From Palsa-504 sp963753195 (GTDB lineage Bacteria > Actinomycetota > Actinomycetes > Streptosporangiales > Streptosporangiaceae), in contig CAVWBH010000004.1 of assembly GCA_963753195.1 (NCBI GenBank), forward strand, positions 62,001 through 126,000: a DNA stretch of 64,000 bases. The letters run 5' to 3'. Numbering within the stretch: the first letter of the stretch is position 1; every line of letters begins with the position of its first letter. The notes below the pieces were generated by a model that worked only from the letters and a program-made list of their open reading frames with translations, had not been told where the DNA came from and did no database searches. Positions 16,635 through 25,923 of this stretch are shown here, in pieces. The translations under genes and the position numbers were made by a program.

Positions 16635-17473
16635 GCCAGCCCCTTGCGCTTCCAGGCGCCGATCATCAGCGGCCACAGCATCGGCCGGTCCGCGAACAGG
16701 GCGGCGTCGCGGCTCAGCGCGGCCAGTGCCGCCGCGGCGGCATCCTCAGTGGTGACGCCCCGAGCCAGGGCGACCGGCAGCAGACTGCGCAGAACGCTCT
16801 CCAGCATGAGGTGCCCGGTACCGAGCGGTTCGATGCGGCCGGCGACATCGGTGCCGTCGGGAGTTCCGACGCCCGCCTGCGTGAACAGCGGCGCGAGCCG
16901 GGCACCGGCCTGCACGTCGGCCCCGGCCGCGCCGAACGCGCCGATGATGACGCGGCCCACCTCGTCGACGCTGGCCAGCTCCGGGAGCACGCTCACGGCA
17001 CGGAGGTCATAGTCCTGCACGACGAGGTGACCGCCCGGCGCGACCGCGTCCCACAAGCGAGCCAGCACGGCCACCCGCTGCGGCAGGTGGAACAGCAGCA
17101 GGCGCGTGTAAACCAGGTCAAACGGCGCGCCGGGGACCGGCACGTCGGTGGTGAGGTCGTGAGCGTGGAAGGCACAGTGACCATGGCCACTGCCATGCAG
17201 CATCGCTACGGCCAGCGCGCCGATCCCAGGGTCCGCGTCGACCCCAAGCACGCGGCCCTCCGGCCCCACCCTCTCGGCCAGCAGGCGCATCGTCTCACCA
17301 GGCCCGCAGCCAGCGTCCAGGCAGCTGGCGCCCGCAGGCAAGCCGACCTGGTCGAGAACCCGCCCCGTCGCGACTTCCCATATCCGCGCCTGGGCCCGCA
17401 GCCGCTCATACTCCTGTGACGCGTGTCCCAGCGCGTAGCTCCTGGCCTGCCGGGTGATGTCGGTTGTGCTCAT
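16631..17473 (-). CDS. SAM-dependent methyltransferase
   Basis: 280 aa from ATG 17473 (AGGG 6 nt upstream; an ATG two codons earlier is an alternative). Motif I is CLDAGCGPGETMRLLA at about residue 50, followed by VLGVDADPG and LVYTRLLLFHLPQRVAVL, the pattern of Methyltransf_25/31 enzymes. The C-terminal ~100 residues are helical and likely cap the active site. It lies between an AraC regulator, whose end it overlaps by 68 nt, and a class V aminotransferase (4-nt overlap), so the three are likely one transcript. Acceptor unknown. Confidence 0.9.
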   Translation of the reverse strand: MSTTDITRQARSYALGHASQEYERLRAQARIWEVATGRVLDQVGLPAGASCLDAGCGPGETMRLLAERVGPEGRVLGVDADPGIGALAVAMLHGSGHGHCAFHAHDLTTDVPVPGAPFDLVYTRLLLFHLPQRVAVLARLWDAVAPGGHLVVQDYDLRAVSVLPELASVDEVGRVIIGAFGAAGADVQAGARLAPLFTQAGVGTPDGTDVAGRIEPLGTGHLMLESVLRSLLPVALARGVTTEDAAAAALAALSRDAALFADRPMLWPLMIGAWKRKGLA

Positions 17474-18536
17474 TGCCATCCCTGCCTATCCGCCGACGGC
17501 GGTCCGCCGTACGGTCAGCATCGGGCTCAGGGCGGGAGATGTCATTGGGCCAGCGCGCAAGGTCATTCGCACTGCGCGACAGCATGCGGTACTCCATCGG
17601 AGGCAGCCCGTGCACGGTACGGAAGGCCCGGCTGAAGTCACCCGGGTTCGGGAAACCCCACCTAGCTCCGATGGCCGCGACCGGCCGGGAGGCCAGCGCA
17701 GGGTCGGACAGATCTCGGCGGCAACACTCCAGCCGCCGTTTCCTGATCCAGCCCGCAACCGTCAGGCCCTCGTCATGGAAGAGCCGGTGCAAAGAGCGCA
17801 ACGACATGTGATGCGCAGCGGCGATCATGGCGGGCGAAAGGCCCGCGTCACCCAGGTGCTGCTGGGTGAACGCCTGGATCGTGGTCAGCAGGGCATGTCT
17901 GCGGGCCTCTGGCGTGTCCCAGTCATGGGCGTCCAGTTCATGCGCCAGCCGGGTCGCAAGCACCTCCACCGCGGCGGTCGACAGGCGCGCCGCCTCGCCC
18001 GGGCTGCAGTGGTCGATATTGCGAGCCAGCTGGAGAAGGAACTGCGACGTGACGTCGCCCAGGCCCGCACCCGCCGGGAACGGCATGGCGGCCAGCTGCC
18101 TGAGCTGGTTCCGCGACATCGGCAGCAGGGCCGGCGGGAACATGAAGGTCATCATCTGAACCGCCCGGTCCAGGCCCGGCCCGCAGACCACTTCATAGGG
18201 CCGCCGGGTGTCGTAGAGGGCGAACTCACCCGGCCGCAGGCGCGCCTGCCGGCCGTCCTGGCTGACCACACAGGAGCCGCCGCGCACCAGCGCTATCTTC
18301 AGCATGTCCGGATCGGCCTTGGAAATCAGGGCCGGAGTCCGGCGCACCGTGGCCGGCGGAACGTCCATCACCACGACCTGCATGGGCCCGAGCCCGCTGG
18401 CGCGGAACTCCGCAGGGTAGTCCTGGCGGTCCGCGGGGCGGCAGTCCATCGGCAGCCACATGGTGGCCATGACCTCGCGCAGGAAATCAACGAGGTCGCC
18501 CGCTGCCACCTGGTCCGTTCGAATAAGCATGCTCAT
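17406..18536 (-). CDS. AraC family transcriptional regulator
   Basis: 376 aa. Residues ~25-200 are an AraC-binding-like domain (DMLKIALVRGGSCVVSQDGR, LRPGEFALYDTRRPY). The AraC HTH pair is at ~215-320: LSPAMIAAAHHMSLRSLHRL, then WGFPNPGDFSRAFRTVHGLP, which is the usual signature. A hydrophilic ~45-residue tail overlaps the start of the downstream methyltransferase. It probably activates its own operon with the methyltransferase and aminotransferase. No obvious operator was identified upstream. Confidence 0.92.
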   Translation of the reverse strand: MSMLIRTDQVAAGDLVDFLREVMATMWLPMDCRPADRQDYPAEFRASGLGPMQVVVMDVPPATVRRTPALISKADPDMLKIALVRGGSCVVSQDGRQARLRPGEFALYDTRRPYEVVCGPGLDRAVQMMTFMFPPALLPMSRNQLRQLAAMPFPAGAGLGDVTSQFLLQLARNIDHCSPGEAARLSTAAVEVLATRLAHELDAHDWDTPEARRHALLTTIQAFTQQHLGDAGLSPAMIAAAHHMSLRSLHRLFHDEGLTVAGWIRKRRLECCRRDLSDPALASRPVAAIGARWGFPNPGDFSRAFRTVHGLPPMEYRMLSRSANDLARWPNDISRPEPDADRTADRRRRIGRDGNEHNRHHPAGQELRAGTRVTGV

Positions 18537-18833
18537 CGCTCAACCTGCTGCTTGTTCGTCACTAGATGGTGACTCGGCGTTGGCCGCCAGCATCCCGCTG
18601 CGCAGCGTCGGCTCGCTCAGCAGGCGGGCGGGAACCGGAAATCCCCCGGGAATCCTGATCCCGGCTGATTAAGCCCACGCTCCCAATGTGCAGCAGGCAT
18701 GCAAATGGTGTGCAGACGAGATGAAGATCTGCCGCCAGCCACGCCGGACGATCACCTGCGGTCTCGCCGGGAATCCCGCCGACAGCATTCAGCGGTTCCA
18801 GCGGGGCGCCCAGCTGTCCCATGTCGCCGGACT

Positions 18834-19727
18834 CTACTGGGCGTCCGGCTTCTCGTGGCCGTGACCCGGGCTGAGGTAGATGGCCTCGCGGACGGCGTGG
18901 ACGGCGAACGTCGCCGCGGCGGCGGCCGTGGCCACCCGGGCCGCGCCCGGCCGTTGCTGCCAGCAGGCCAGCAGTGCCGCCCCGGCAGCGCTGCCGGACA
19001 CCGGCACCTCGATGCGGAGCAGGAGCCGGGGCAGCGGGCGGAGCCGGGCGGGCGCGCCGGTCAGCGTCATCTGGGTATCCCGGGCGAACAGCGCCCCGCA
19101 GCCGGCTGCCACCAGCAGGCTGCCGCCGCGGCCGAGCCGCCGCAGCGCGAGCGGGGCGAGCGCCACCCCGGCCACGCTCGCGGCCAGCAGCGCCGCGCCC
19201 GCCCGGCCCTGCCCGGGCGGCTGGCTGCCGTTCCCGTCCGCAGCCACCGCGGGTGCGGCGCCAGGCTGCTTCCCGGCGCCGGGGCCCGCGTGCTGGGAGG
19301 ACTCCAGGTACCGCTTGAGCCCTGCCCATGTCGCTCGTTCCTGCCGTCCGCCCACCCAGGTGAGGACCGGTGTCAGCAGCCGCAGCGGCCAGGTGAACCG
19401 GGCGTCCCATGACCATCGCAGCCGCGTGCCAGCGCCAGAGCGCTCGAACGTGAGCGTCCCGCTGAACTCGGCCTGAGCCATCCTCGTGGTCGAGGCCAGC
19501 CGGGATGGCCGCTCGAAGCCGGTGTACTCGATGGCCATCTCGGCGAGCCGGCCCCCGGACCTGACCGCCGAGCGGAATTGGGTGCCCGTCCCGACCGGCC
19601 CGGGCGTGACCTTCGCGGATCGCACCATGCGCGGGTTGTAGGCCGGCTCGTTCCGCTGGTCGGCAACGAAGTCGAAGACCACGTCCGCTGGTGCGGCGAT
19701 GACGAGCTCGCCGGTGATCCTGGCCAT
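18834..19727 (-). CDS. SRPBCC domain fused to a hydrophobic C-terminal region
   Basis: 297 aa; ATG 19727 has GAGG 8 nt upstream. Residues 1-140 are a clear SRPBCC/polyketide cyclase_2 domain (ITGELVIAAPADVVFDFVAD, RNEPAYNPRM, WSWDARFTWPLRLLTPVL). The C-terminal ~120 residues after an Ala/Pro-rich linker are hydrophobic with three or four possible membrane helices and match no family I know. A membrane-tethered ligand-binding role is possible. Third gene of the corA - gyrI-like - SRPBCC unit (8 nt after the preceding stop). Confidence 0.78.
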   Translation of the reverse strand: MARITGELVIAAPADVVFDFVADQRNEPAYNPRMVRSAKVTPGPVGTGTQFRSAVRSGGRLAEMAIEYTGFERPSRLASTTRMAQAEFSGTLTFERSGAGTRLRWSWDARFTWPLRLLTPVLTWVGGRQERATWAGLKRYLESSQHAGPGAGKQPGAAPAVAADGNGSQPPGQGRAGAALLAASVAGVALAPLALRRLGRGGSLLVAAGCGALFARDTQMTLTGAPARLRPLPRLLLRIEVPVSGSAAGAALLACWQQRPGAARVATAAAAATFAVHAVREAIYLSPGHGHEKPDAQ

Positions 19728-19735
19728 GCCAGGCC

Positions 19736-20380
19736 TCACACCGGCTCGACAGGATGCCGGATGATCGTCCGCAGCCTCTCCGGCGCACTGCGGCGCGGGT
19801 CGCCGAGGTAGATCTCGTGGTGGCGGCCACGGGGGCGGTAGCCTGCTTCTGCGATGGCCTCGTGCAGGGCCGCGATCGACGGCGCTTCGGCGGCGTACGG
19901 CCCGATGTGCAGCAGCTGAGCGCACAGGCCCTCCGCCCACCGGATGTACTCCAGGCGAGCCAGGCCGGGCAGGTCCTTCTTGCTGGCCGCTTCCGCCGTA
20001 GCGGCGGCGATCAGCTCCGCATCGATCGGGTCCGGCTGCATGATCAGCGCCTGCCATCGCCAGCTGCCGCGATCGCTGTCGGCCATGGTGACCTCGCCCC
20101 GTCCCACCGCGGCGACGATGTCCTGCTGCGCCGGGTCGTCCACCCACCACAGCCCTTCCAGCGGCATGACCCGCAGTGCCTCGCCGGTGAGCTTCTTCAG
20201 CCGGAAGTGCGCGCCATAGCTCACGCTGGACAGCGCCTGCACCGCCTCGGTGAACTCGGCGCCGCCGGGCTCACCGGTCCCGGTCACCGCCACGAACCCG
20301 AACTCGGGGACATCCACGATGCCCACCGCACCTTTGCGTACCTTGAGCAGCGACTCGTAGCTGGTCGCGATAGCACTCAT
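19736..20380 (-). CDS. GyrI-like small-molecule-binding domain protein
   Basis: 214 aa. The sequence follows stand-alone GyrI-like proteins related to the BmrR effector domain: an N-terminal VPEFGFVAVTGTGEPGGAEF segment, a central GLWWVDD, and the C-terminal RRSAPERLRTIIRHPVEP that aligns with the RTVLRYPV-type end of this family. These bind or neutralise small hydrophobic molecules; some are hydrolases of the SAV2595 type. Its ATG overlaps the CorA stop (ATGA), so translation is coupled. Confidence 0.85.
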   Translation of the reverse strand: MSAIATSYESLLKVRKGAVGIVDVPEFGFVAVTGTGEPGGAEFTEAVQALSSVSYGAHFRLKKLTGEALRVMPLEGLWWVDDPAQQDIVAAVGRGEVTMADSDRGSWRWQALIMQPDPIDAELIAAATAEAASKKDLPGLARLEYIRWAEGLCAQLLHIGPYAAEAPSIAALHEAIAEAGYRPRGRHHEIYLGDPRRSAPERLRTIIRHPVEPV

Positions 20381-21684
20381 ACCATCATCGTTGCCACCGC
20401 CCGGCCGACGCGGAAAGGGCCGAAGGTCCGTAACCAGCGGGCGCTAATGCTCCTCGCACCTGGACCGGACACAGAGTGCATCGGCATCACAACGGCTAAC
20501 AGCCAGTCCTTTCGTTTGAAGATGATGTAGAGCACAATCCCGGCGACGACCATTACGGCGATCGAGGCGGCGAAGCCAGCCTGTCGGCTGAAGCCGGGGT
20601 AAGGCACGTTCATCCCGTAGAAGCCGGTAATGAATGTCGGCACCGCGATGATCGCGGCCCAGCTCGTGACTTTCTTGGTGATGACGTTCAGCCGGTTGCC
20701 CTGGATGGTCAGGTTGGTCTCCAGAACGCTGTTGACCAGATCTCGCAGGCTTTCAGTCCATTCGGCGGCGCGGAGCACATTATCGTAAATGTCCTGGTAG
20801 TAGGGCATGAGCTCACTCCCGACAACATGCAGGTCACGCCGCATCAAGGCGTTCACCACCTCGCGCATGGGGATCACGATCCGGCGGAGCAGCACCAGGC
20901 TCTTGCGTAGCTCGAAGCTGCGCCGCTGGACCTGCATGTCCTGCGGAGCGTCGGAGAACAGCTGGTCCTCCAGCATCTCAACAGAGTCGTCCAGGCTCTG
21001 CACTGCTTCGAAGTGGCCATCTACGATGTAGTCGAGCAGTCCGTACAGCAGGTAGCCGACACCGAATCTGGTGAGATCGGGGCTGGCGTCCCAGCGTTCG
21101 ACGACAGCGCCGATATCCAGCCCGTCATCCTTGCGGACAGTGATCAGCGCCCGCGCGGTGACGAAGGCGGCGAGCTCGCTGGTGGCCAGTTCTCCCGTGC
21201 CCGTGTCCAGCCGCGCTCCGTAGACGTTCAGGAACAGGTGGGTGCGGTAGCGGTCAAGCTTCGGGCGTTGGTGCTCCTGCTCGGCGTCCTCCACGGCTAG
21301 CGGGTGCAACCCGAACTCCCCGCTCAGCACAGCCAGGTCACGGCGGTCGGGGTCACGCAGGTCAAGCCAGATGGTGACCGCCTCATCGGCGAGGTGATCA
21401 CTGATCTCGCTGACAGGGAAACCCTCAAGCTCAAGCCGGCCGTCCCGGTACAGCCTGGTTCGTGCCTGGCACCTGGTCGGGGTGACATTGCAGATAGCTG
21501 ATGCGGCCACCGTGTCAGGATCACGGCCGTGGAACGTCTGGGCCATCAGCGGCCGGGCACCCAGCACGCCGCTGGACGCGCCGACTGGAACGGGCGGCCG
21601 CTCCGGATCTCGCCCGTTGCTCACGATCCGCGGGTCCCTCGCCGCGTCCGGGCTGGACGCAGGGCCGGGCTGCGGTGAGTTCAT
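20377..21684 (-). CDS. corA: CorA-family magnesium/cobalt channel
   Basis: 435 aa; ATG 21684 is preceded by GAGGAG with 6-7 nt spacing. An N-terminal cytoplasmic alpha/beta domain and a long helical stalk lead to two C-terminal membrane helices, with the selectivity motif YGMN between (FITGFYGMNVPYPG). It should form a pentameric Mg2+ channel. Unlike most CorA proteins, in which a basic tail of a few residues follows TM2, here ~35 more residues follow FKRKDWLL. It heads an operon with a GyrI-like protein and an SRPBCC protein, an unusual pairing for a metal channel. Confidence 0.93.
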   Translation of the reverse strand: MNSPQPGPASSPDAARDPRIVSNGRDPERPPVPVGASSGVLGARPLMAQTFHGRDPDTVAASAICNVTPTRCQARTRLYRDGRLELEGFPVSEISDHLADEAVTIWLDLRDPDRRDLAVLSGEFGLHPLAVEDAEQEHQRPKLDRYRTHLFLNVYGARLDTGTGELATSELAAFVTARALITVRKDDGLDIGAVVERWDASPDLTRFGVGYLLYGLLDYIVDGHFEAVQSLDDSVEMLEDQLFSDAPQDMQVQRRSFELRKSLVLLRRIVIPMREVVNALMRRDLHVVGSELMPYYQDIYDNVLRAAEWTESLRDLVNSVLETNLTIQGNRLNVITKKVTSWAAIIAVPTFITGFYGMNVPYPGFSRQAGFAASIAVMVVAGIVLYIIFKRKDWLLAVVMPMHSVSGPGARSISARWLRTFGPFRVGRAVATMMV

Positions 21685-22021
21685 CGGGTTCTCCTCGCGT
21701 CAGCGGCGGGCCCATCGCAAAACGGGCACACCCCGTCCAGGGTTTCATCGATCGTTGCCGCGCGGCCCCATGCGAGGGACAGGCCAGATCCCCAGGCCTG
21801 CCGCGACACAAGGCGCGCCGAGCCGCCAGGCTGATCACGGCGCCGGCCAGCCCGACTCGTGCACAGGGTAGCTGTCCCGCGTAAGCTTTCGCCGCTACCC
21901 CTGCGTCGCCGATCCGGCCGGGTGGCCCGATGCCAGCGGTTGCGGGCCGGCCCCGGGTCGCCGCGCCGCTGGAACAGAAGCCTTTCAAGGCCGGTACTTC
22001 CCTGGGGCTTCGCGGCACGCG
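21685..22021. other. 337-nt intergenic region
   Basis: It lies between the 3' end of the dienelactone hydrolase gene and the 5' end of corA, both on the minus strand, so it should contain the corA promoter. I see no gene, strong hairpin or repeat in it. Confidence 0.4.
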
Positions 22022-22756
22022 TTACGGTGCCTGCTCAGTCTTCAGGTGCTTGCCGAAGAAAGCAGCGATGCGGCGGCGGGCGTCCTGTGCGGAGGGCTCG
22101 TGATAACGGGTTCCGGAGATCTTTGCCAGGAAGATCAGCAGCGGTGTCGCGTCCGCCGGGTCAGGGTCGTTGATGAACCCGTGCCCGGCGGCGGGATACA
22201 CCTTGACGTCATGATCCACGCCCAGTGCGGTGAGAGCCTTCTCCAGCCGCGGCGCGGCTCTGCGGCCCATCGGCGAGCGGTCCTTGCCGCCGTAGCTGCC
22301 GATGATCGGGCAGGAGCCGGCCAGGGCCCGCTCGGCGTCCTTCGGGGAACCGCCGTAGTTCACGCTCGAGGCCGAGTAGCCGTGGCCGGGGGCCAGCGCC
22401 ACCGCGTAGGCCCCGCCCATGCAAAAGCCGATCACGCCGATCTTGCCCGTGCACTGGTCATGGCGTGACAGCCAGGCCCGCACGCTGTCGATGTCGTCGA
22501 AGGTCCGCCCGCTGCCCGCCGCGATCTCGCGCATGATGGTCCACAGGCAGCGGAGCGGGCTTCCCCAGTAGTACAGGTCGGGCGCCGCGGCCAGGTATCC
22601 CTCGCCCGCCAGCCAGTCGGCCTGGTTCCGCAGGTCCTGGCTCATCCCGGCGAAGTCGTGGATGACCACCACACCTGGCCAGGGGCCTGCGACTGAGGGA
22701 ACGGCCACGTACACCGGCATCTGCCCGGACGAAGTACGGATCATTTCATCGGTCAT
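22022..22756 (-). CDS. Dienelactone hydrolase family protein
   Basis: 244 aa from ATG 22756, which has GGAG 5 nt upstream. An alpha/beta hydrolase of the DLH family: the nucleophile elbow GFCMGGAYAVA carries Cys, the acid is in YGGKDRSP and the His in AAGHGFIND. DLH hydrolyses dienelactones to maleylacetate in chloroaromatic breakdown, but most homologues have other esterase roles. No ring-cleavage genes are adjacent, so the substrate is open. Confidence 0.92.
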   Translation of the reverse strand: MTDEMIRTSSGQMPVYVAVPSVAGPWPGVVVIHDFAGMSQDLRNQADWLAGEGYLAAAPDLYYWGSPLRCLWTIMREIAAGSGRTFDDIDSVRAWLSRHDQCTGKIGVIGFCMGGAYAVALAPGHGYSASSVNYGGSPKDAERALAGSCPIIGSYGGKDRSPMGRRAAPRLEKALTALGVDHDVKVYPAAGHGFINDPDPADATPLLIFLAKISGTRYHEPSAQDARRRIAAFFGKHLKTEQAP

Positions 22757-23046
22757 CGCGGCTCCAGCCAGGCACATCCGGACACCTTCATATGCTGCCC
22801 GTCGGCCGCACTGGCGGCAACCATGAGCCAGCCGGCCGACGACCCGCGGGAACGGCGAGTTGACGTCACCGGTCGGCGAGAACCGGGCGCGTGGTGCTGC
22901 GCTCGCTGATGCAGCCCGGCCAGCCTGGCGCCCTGCCGGCCGCCGCAGCCGGCGCGCTCGCCGCCTGCGCCGCCGTGTGCGTCGCCGTGTGCGTCGCCGT
23001 CATCGCCGCGGTGATGGGCAGGCCTGACACGGCCATCCCAAGCCGG

Positions 23047-23673
23047 TTACATCGAGCCGTGGCGAACCGGGCCGGCTGGTTCGTAGGTGCCGATGACGAT
23101 GCCGAGATCGGTCACGGTGAGGTCGACAGGGCGCATCGTCGCCGGGAGGATGCCGTCGTTGAACAAGCGGCGACCGGAGCCGAGCACCAGCGGAAACGTC
23201 ATCAGGCGGAAGCGGTCGACGAGCCCGTGCCGCAACAGCGTCTGAAGCAGTCCGCTGCTTCCCCAGATCTGCAGCTCGTCGCCGGGTTCGTCCCGCACCG
23301 CCTGCACCGCGGCGACGACGTCGCCGGTCACGAGGCGAGCGGTGTCAGGGTGCTCGCCGCGCCAGCGGGCATCGGCCTCGCTGAGCGAGTTGGACACGAC
23401 GTACTTGGGCAGCGAGTTGATCGCCGTGGCAATGGGGTTGGCGGGGTCGGTCTGATCGGGCCAGTAGCCGCGGAAGATGTCGAACGTTCTGCGACCGAAC
23501 AAGAACGCGCTGGCGTGGCGGTTGAGCTCGGTGACGAACTCGCCGACGGCCGGGTCGGGGAACGGGGCCTGCCAGCCGCCGTGCGTGAAGGCGTCGCTGG
23601 GATCTTCCTCGGGCCCCCCGGGGGCCTGCATCACGCCGTCGAGGGTCAGGAACGTCTGAACGGTGAGCTTCAT
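23047..23673 (-). CDS. Dihydrofolate reductase-like / RibD C-terminal domain protein
   Basis: 208 aa from ATG 23673 (an ATG eight codons upstream is possible). It matches stand-alone RibD_C proteins: MKLTVQTFLTLDGVMQAPGG at the start, FLFGRRTFDIF, YVVSNSLSEADARW, and ELQIWGSSGLLQTLLRHGLV with VLGSGRRLF near the end. These NADPH-binding reductases are widespread in actinomycetes and mostly uncharacterised. No riboflavin or folate genes are nearby, so a housekeeping role in those pathways is unlikely. Confidence 0.9.
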   Translation of the reverse strand: MKLTVQTFLTLDGVMQAPGGPEEDPSDAFTHGGWQAPFPDPAVGEFVTELNRHASAFLFGRRTFDIFRGYWPDQTDPANPIATAINSLPKYVVSNSLSEADARWRGEHPDTARLVTGDVVAAVQAVRDEPGDELQIWGSSGLLQTLLRHGLVDRFRLMTFPLVLGSGRRLFNDGILPATMRPVDLTVTDLGIVIGTYEPAGPVRHGSM

Positions 23674-23717
23674 GTCACTACAGACGCAGCGGCGCACTGA
23701 TTCTCAGCGGGGGCCGG

Positions 23718-25736
23718 TCACTGGACGGTCAGGTCCCCGCCGAAGTGAGGGTTCAGGGTGTGGTAGTCGGCCAGGAGGCTCGCGTCGATCACCGGCCGCT
23801 CGCCCGCCGGGCGCCGGCGGGCGGGGTCGCGCAGCCAGTTCCAGACCAACCGGCTGTCCAGCGGGCCGTTGGTCGCCGACCGGCCGTGCTGGTTCCGGTA
23901 ATAGTTGCTGGCCCGCGGGTCCATGTAGACCATGGATTCCTGGGCGCGGTCGAGGTGCTCGTTGTACCGCCAGTAGGCGTCCTCGGTCGCCTCGACCGAC
24001 CGCTGGCCGGTCTCGATCAGGGCGCCGATGTTCTCCAGGGCGAAGCGGGTCGTGAGCTCTTCCATGGTGATGATCTGCATGCCCTGGTACTGGTTGGTGT
24101 TGGGGCCGTAGATCATGAAGAAGTTGGGGAAACCTGGCAGCATCGCGCCCAGGTAGGCCCGCGCGCCGTCCCTGGCCCACAATTCACCGATGCCCTGGCC
24201 ACCGCGGCCGCGCACCTCCATCGGCCACAGGAAGTCGTTGGCCCGGAAGCCGGTGGCCAGCACGATGACGTCGACCTCGCACGCAGTACCGTCGTTCAGT
24301 TCGATGGAATTCTCGGTGATCCGCTTGATACCTTCGCTGACCAGGGTCACATCGTCTTGCAACAGCACGTCGATGACGCTGTAGTCGGAGTCGATCAGGA
24401 TGGGCCGGGCCGACATCGGCGGCGAGTTGGGGATCATCTTTTCCAGCAGGTCCGGGCGGTGCCCGAGCTTGCGGGTCAGGAACGCGATGCGGTCCTCGCG
24501 GAGCAGCTTGTTGACCGGGCTGACGGCGTGCTCGTCGACAAAGTCCGGGTCCATCCGCACGCCCCGCAGGGCGACCTGCGAGCGGCCCAGGAACGCGTTG
24601 CGCAACCGGATGAAGTTGGACAGGTAGGGGAAGTTCTCGTCCAGCCAGACGACCTGCTCGGGGTAGGGGGCGAGATAACCGGGGACGTTGTAGACCCAGT
24701 TCGGCGTGCGCTGGAAGACGAAGAGGTGCCCGGTCTCCTTCACGATCTCCGGGATCAGCTGATAGCCGGTGCAGCCGGTGCCGATGACGGCCACCCGCTT
24801 GCCCGCCAGGTCGACCCCGCTCGGCCAGCGGGCCGTGTGGAACCACTGGCCGCGGAAGTTCTCGATGCCCTCGAGGTGGGGAATGCTGGGCCGGGACAGG
24901 AACCCGACCGAGCTGATCACCGCGTTGGCCCGCCAGGTGCGGGGACCGTCGGGCTGCTCGGTGGTGACCACCCACTCCGCCGCGTCCTCGTCCCAGACCA
25001 TCGACTTGACCTCGGTGTCGAACTGGATGTCTGCGCGCACTTCGAAGGTGTCGGCCACCCAGTTCAGGTACTTCTCGTTCTCCGGTTGCGGACAGTACGG
25101 GTAGGGCTTGGCGAAGCCGACGCCGTACAGATGGGAGTAGGTCCGGCTCGGCGTGTCCACCCGGCAGCCCGGGTAGCGGTTCTCCCACCAGGTGCCGCCG
25201 ACGGTGGAGTTCTTCTCCAGCAGCGTGAACGGGATACCGGCGTGCTTCAGCTGCACAGCGGCGTTCAGCCCGCCCATTCCGGCGCCGATGACCAGCACCG
25301 AGAACCCGGCCTGCGCCGCCTGGCGGCCGTGGGCCGGGCTGGACCACTCCAGCGCGCGGGCCCACGGGTCGATGGCCAGTTCCTCCAGCCACAGGTCGAG
25401 TTCCTCGGCCGGGATCTCGGTACCGACGGCCAGGCCGATGCTGTCCCGCAGCCGCTCCGCGGGGCCGATCGGGAGCTCGCCGGCGCCGGAGTCCCGGTAG
25501 GACTTGAGGAACGCCGCCGCCTTGGCCCGGATCAGGGCGATATCGTCCTTGCTCGCGATGTGCCACAGTTCCCGGTACACGCCGACGACCTGCATTTTTA
25601 CCTCGACCGCACGCACTTCCTCGTCGCCGGTCAGCTGGTAGAGCAGGCCCCGCAGGGCCATCGGATCCGCGTACTGCACCGCAGCGTCGATTTCCGCGTC
25701 GCTCGCCCCGAGGACTTCTGCCCTGTGTTGCGTCAT
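23718..25736 (-). CDS. Baeyer-Villiger-type flavin monooxygenase, HAPMO-like
   Basis: 672 aa; ATG 25736 follows GGAGG at 7 nt. An N-terminal helical extension of ~140 residues precedes the flavoprotein core, as in 4-hydroxyacetophenone monooxygenases. The core has GAGMGGLNAAVQL (FAD), the type I BVMO fingerprint FRGQWFHTARWP, and GTGCTGYQLIPEI (NADPH). It should insert oxygen next to a ketone to give an ester or lactone. The partner hydrolase may be the DLH gene at 22022, but a RibD-like gene intervenes and both are commonly found alone. Confidence 0.92.
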   Translation of the reverse strand: MTQHRAEVLGASDAEIDAAVQYADPMALRGLLYQLTGDEEVRAVEVKMQVVGVYRELWHIASKDDIALIRAKAAAFLKSYRDSGAGELPIGPAERLRDSIGLAVGTEIPAEELDLWLEELAIDPWARALEWSSPAHGRQAAQAGFSVLVIGAGMGGLNAAVQLKHAGIPFTLLEKNSTVGGTWWENRYPGCRVDTPSRTYSHLYGVGFAKPYPYCPQPENEKYLNWVADTFEVRADIQFDTEVKSMVWDEDAAEWVVTTEQPDGPRTWRANAVISSVGFLSRPSIPHLEGIENFRGQWFHTARWPSGVDLAGKRVAVIGTGCTGYQLIPEIVKETGHLFVFQRTPNWVYNVPGYLAPYPEQVVWLDENFPYLSNFIRLRNAFLGRSQVALRGVRMDPDFVDEHAVSPVNKLLREDRIAFLTRKLGHRPDLLEKMIPNSPPMSARPILIDSDYSVIDVLLQDDVTLVSEGIKRITENSIELNDGTACEVDVIVLATGFRANDFLWPMEVRGRGGQGIGELWARDGARAYLGAMLPGFPNFFMIYGPNTNQYQGMQIITMEELTTRFALENIGALIETGQRSVEATEDAYWRYNEHLDRAQESMVYMDPRASNYYRNQHGRSATNGPLDSRLVWNWLRDPARRRPAGERPVIDASLLADYHTLNPHFGGDLTVQ

Positions 25737-25923
25737 CGCTGCACCTCCGTGCCATCTCCGGAGCTGCTTTCCGTATTCACAGTCAAGTCCTGTTAGCTCA
25801 CTGACTTCACGGAGCCCGGGAGACCCTTAGTCAGGAGACTATAGCGACTGATCTGCTTGTAAATAACGAACTGGTAACGATGATCAGCCGGAGCCGATCC
25901 CCGTTCCTTGTCGCTGCCCTTGA

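Noticed and set aside
22891..23700. 269-codon plus-strand frame including an Ala/Val-rich hydrophobic start
   Set aside because: Most of it is antisense to the RibD-like reductase; the hydrophobic start is a simple repeat of Val/Ala/Cys codons without a ribosome site.
23745..25796. 683-codon plus-strand frame
   Set aside because: Fully antisense to the clear Baeyer-Villiger monooxygenase; no motifs.
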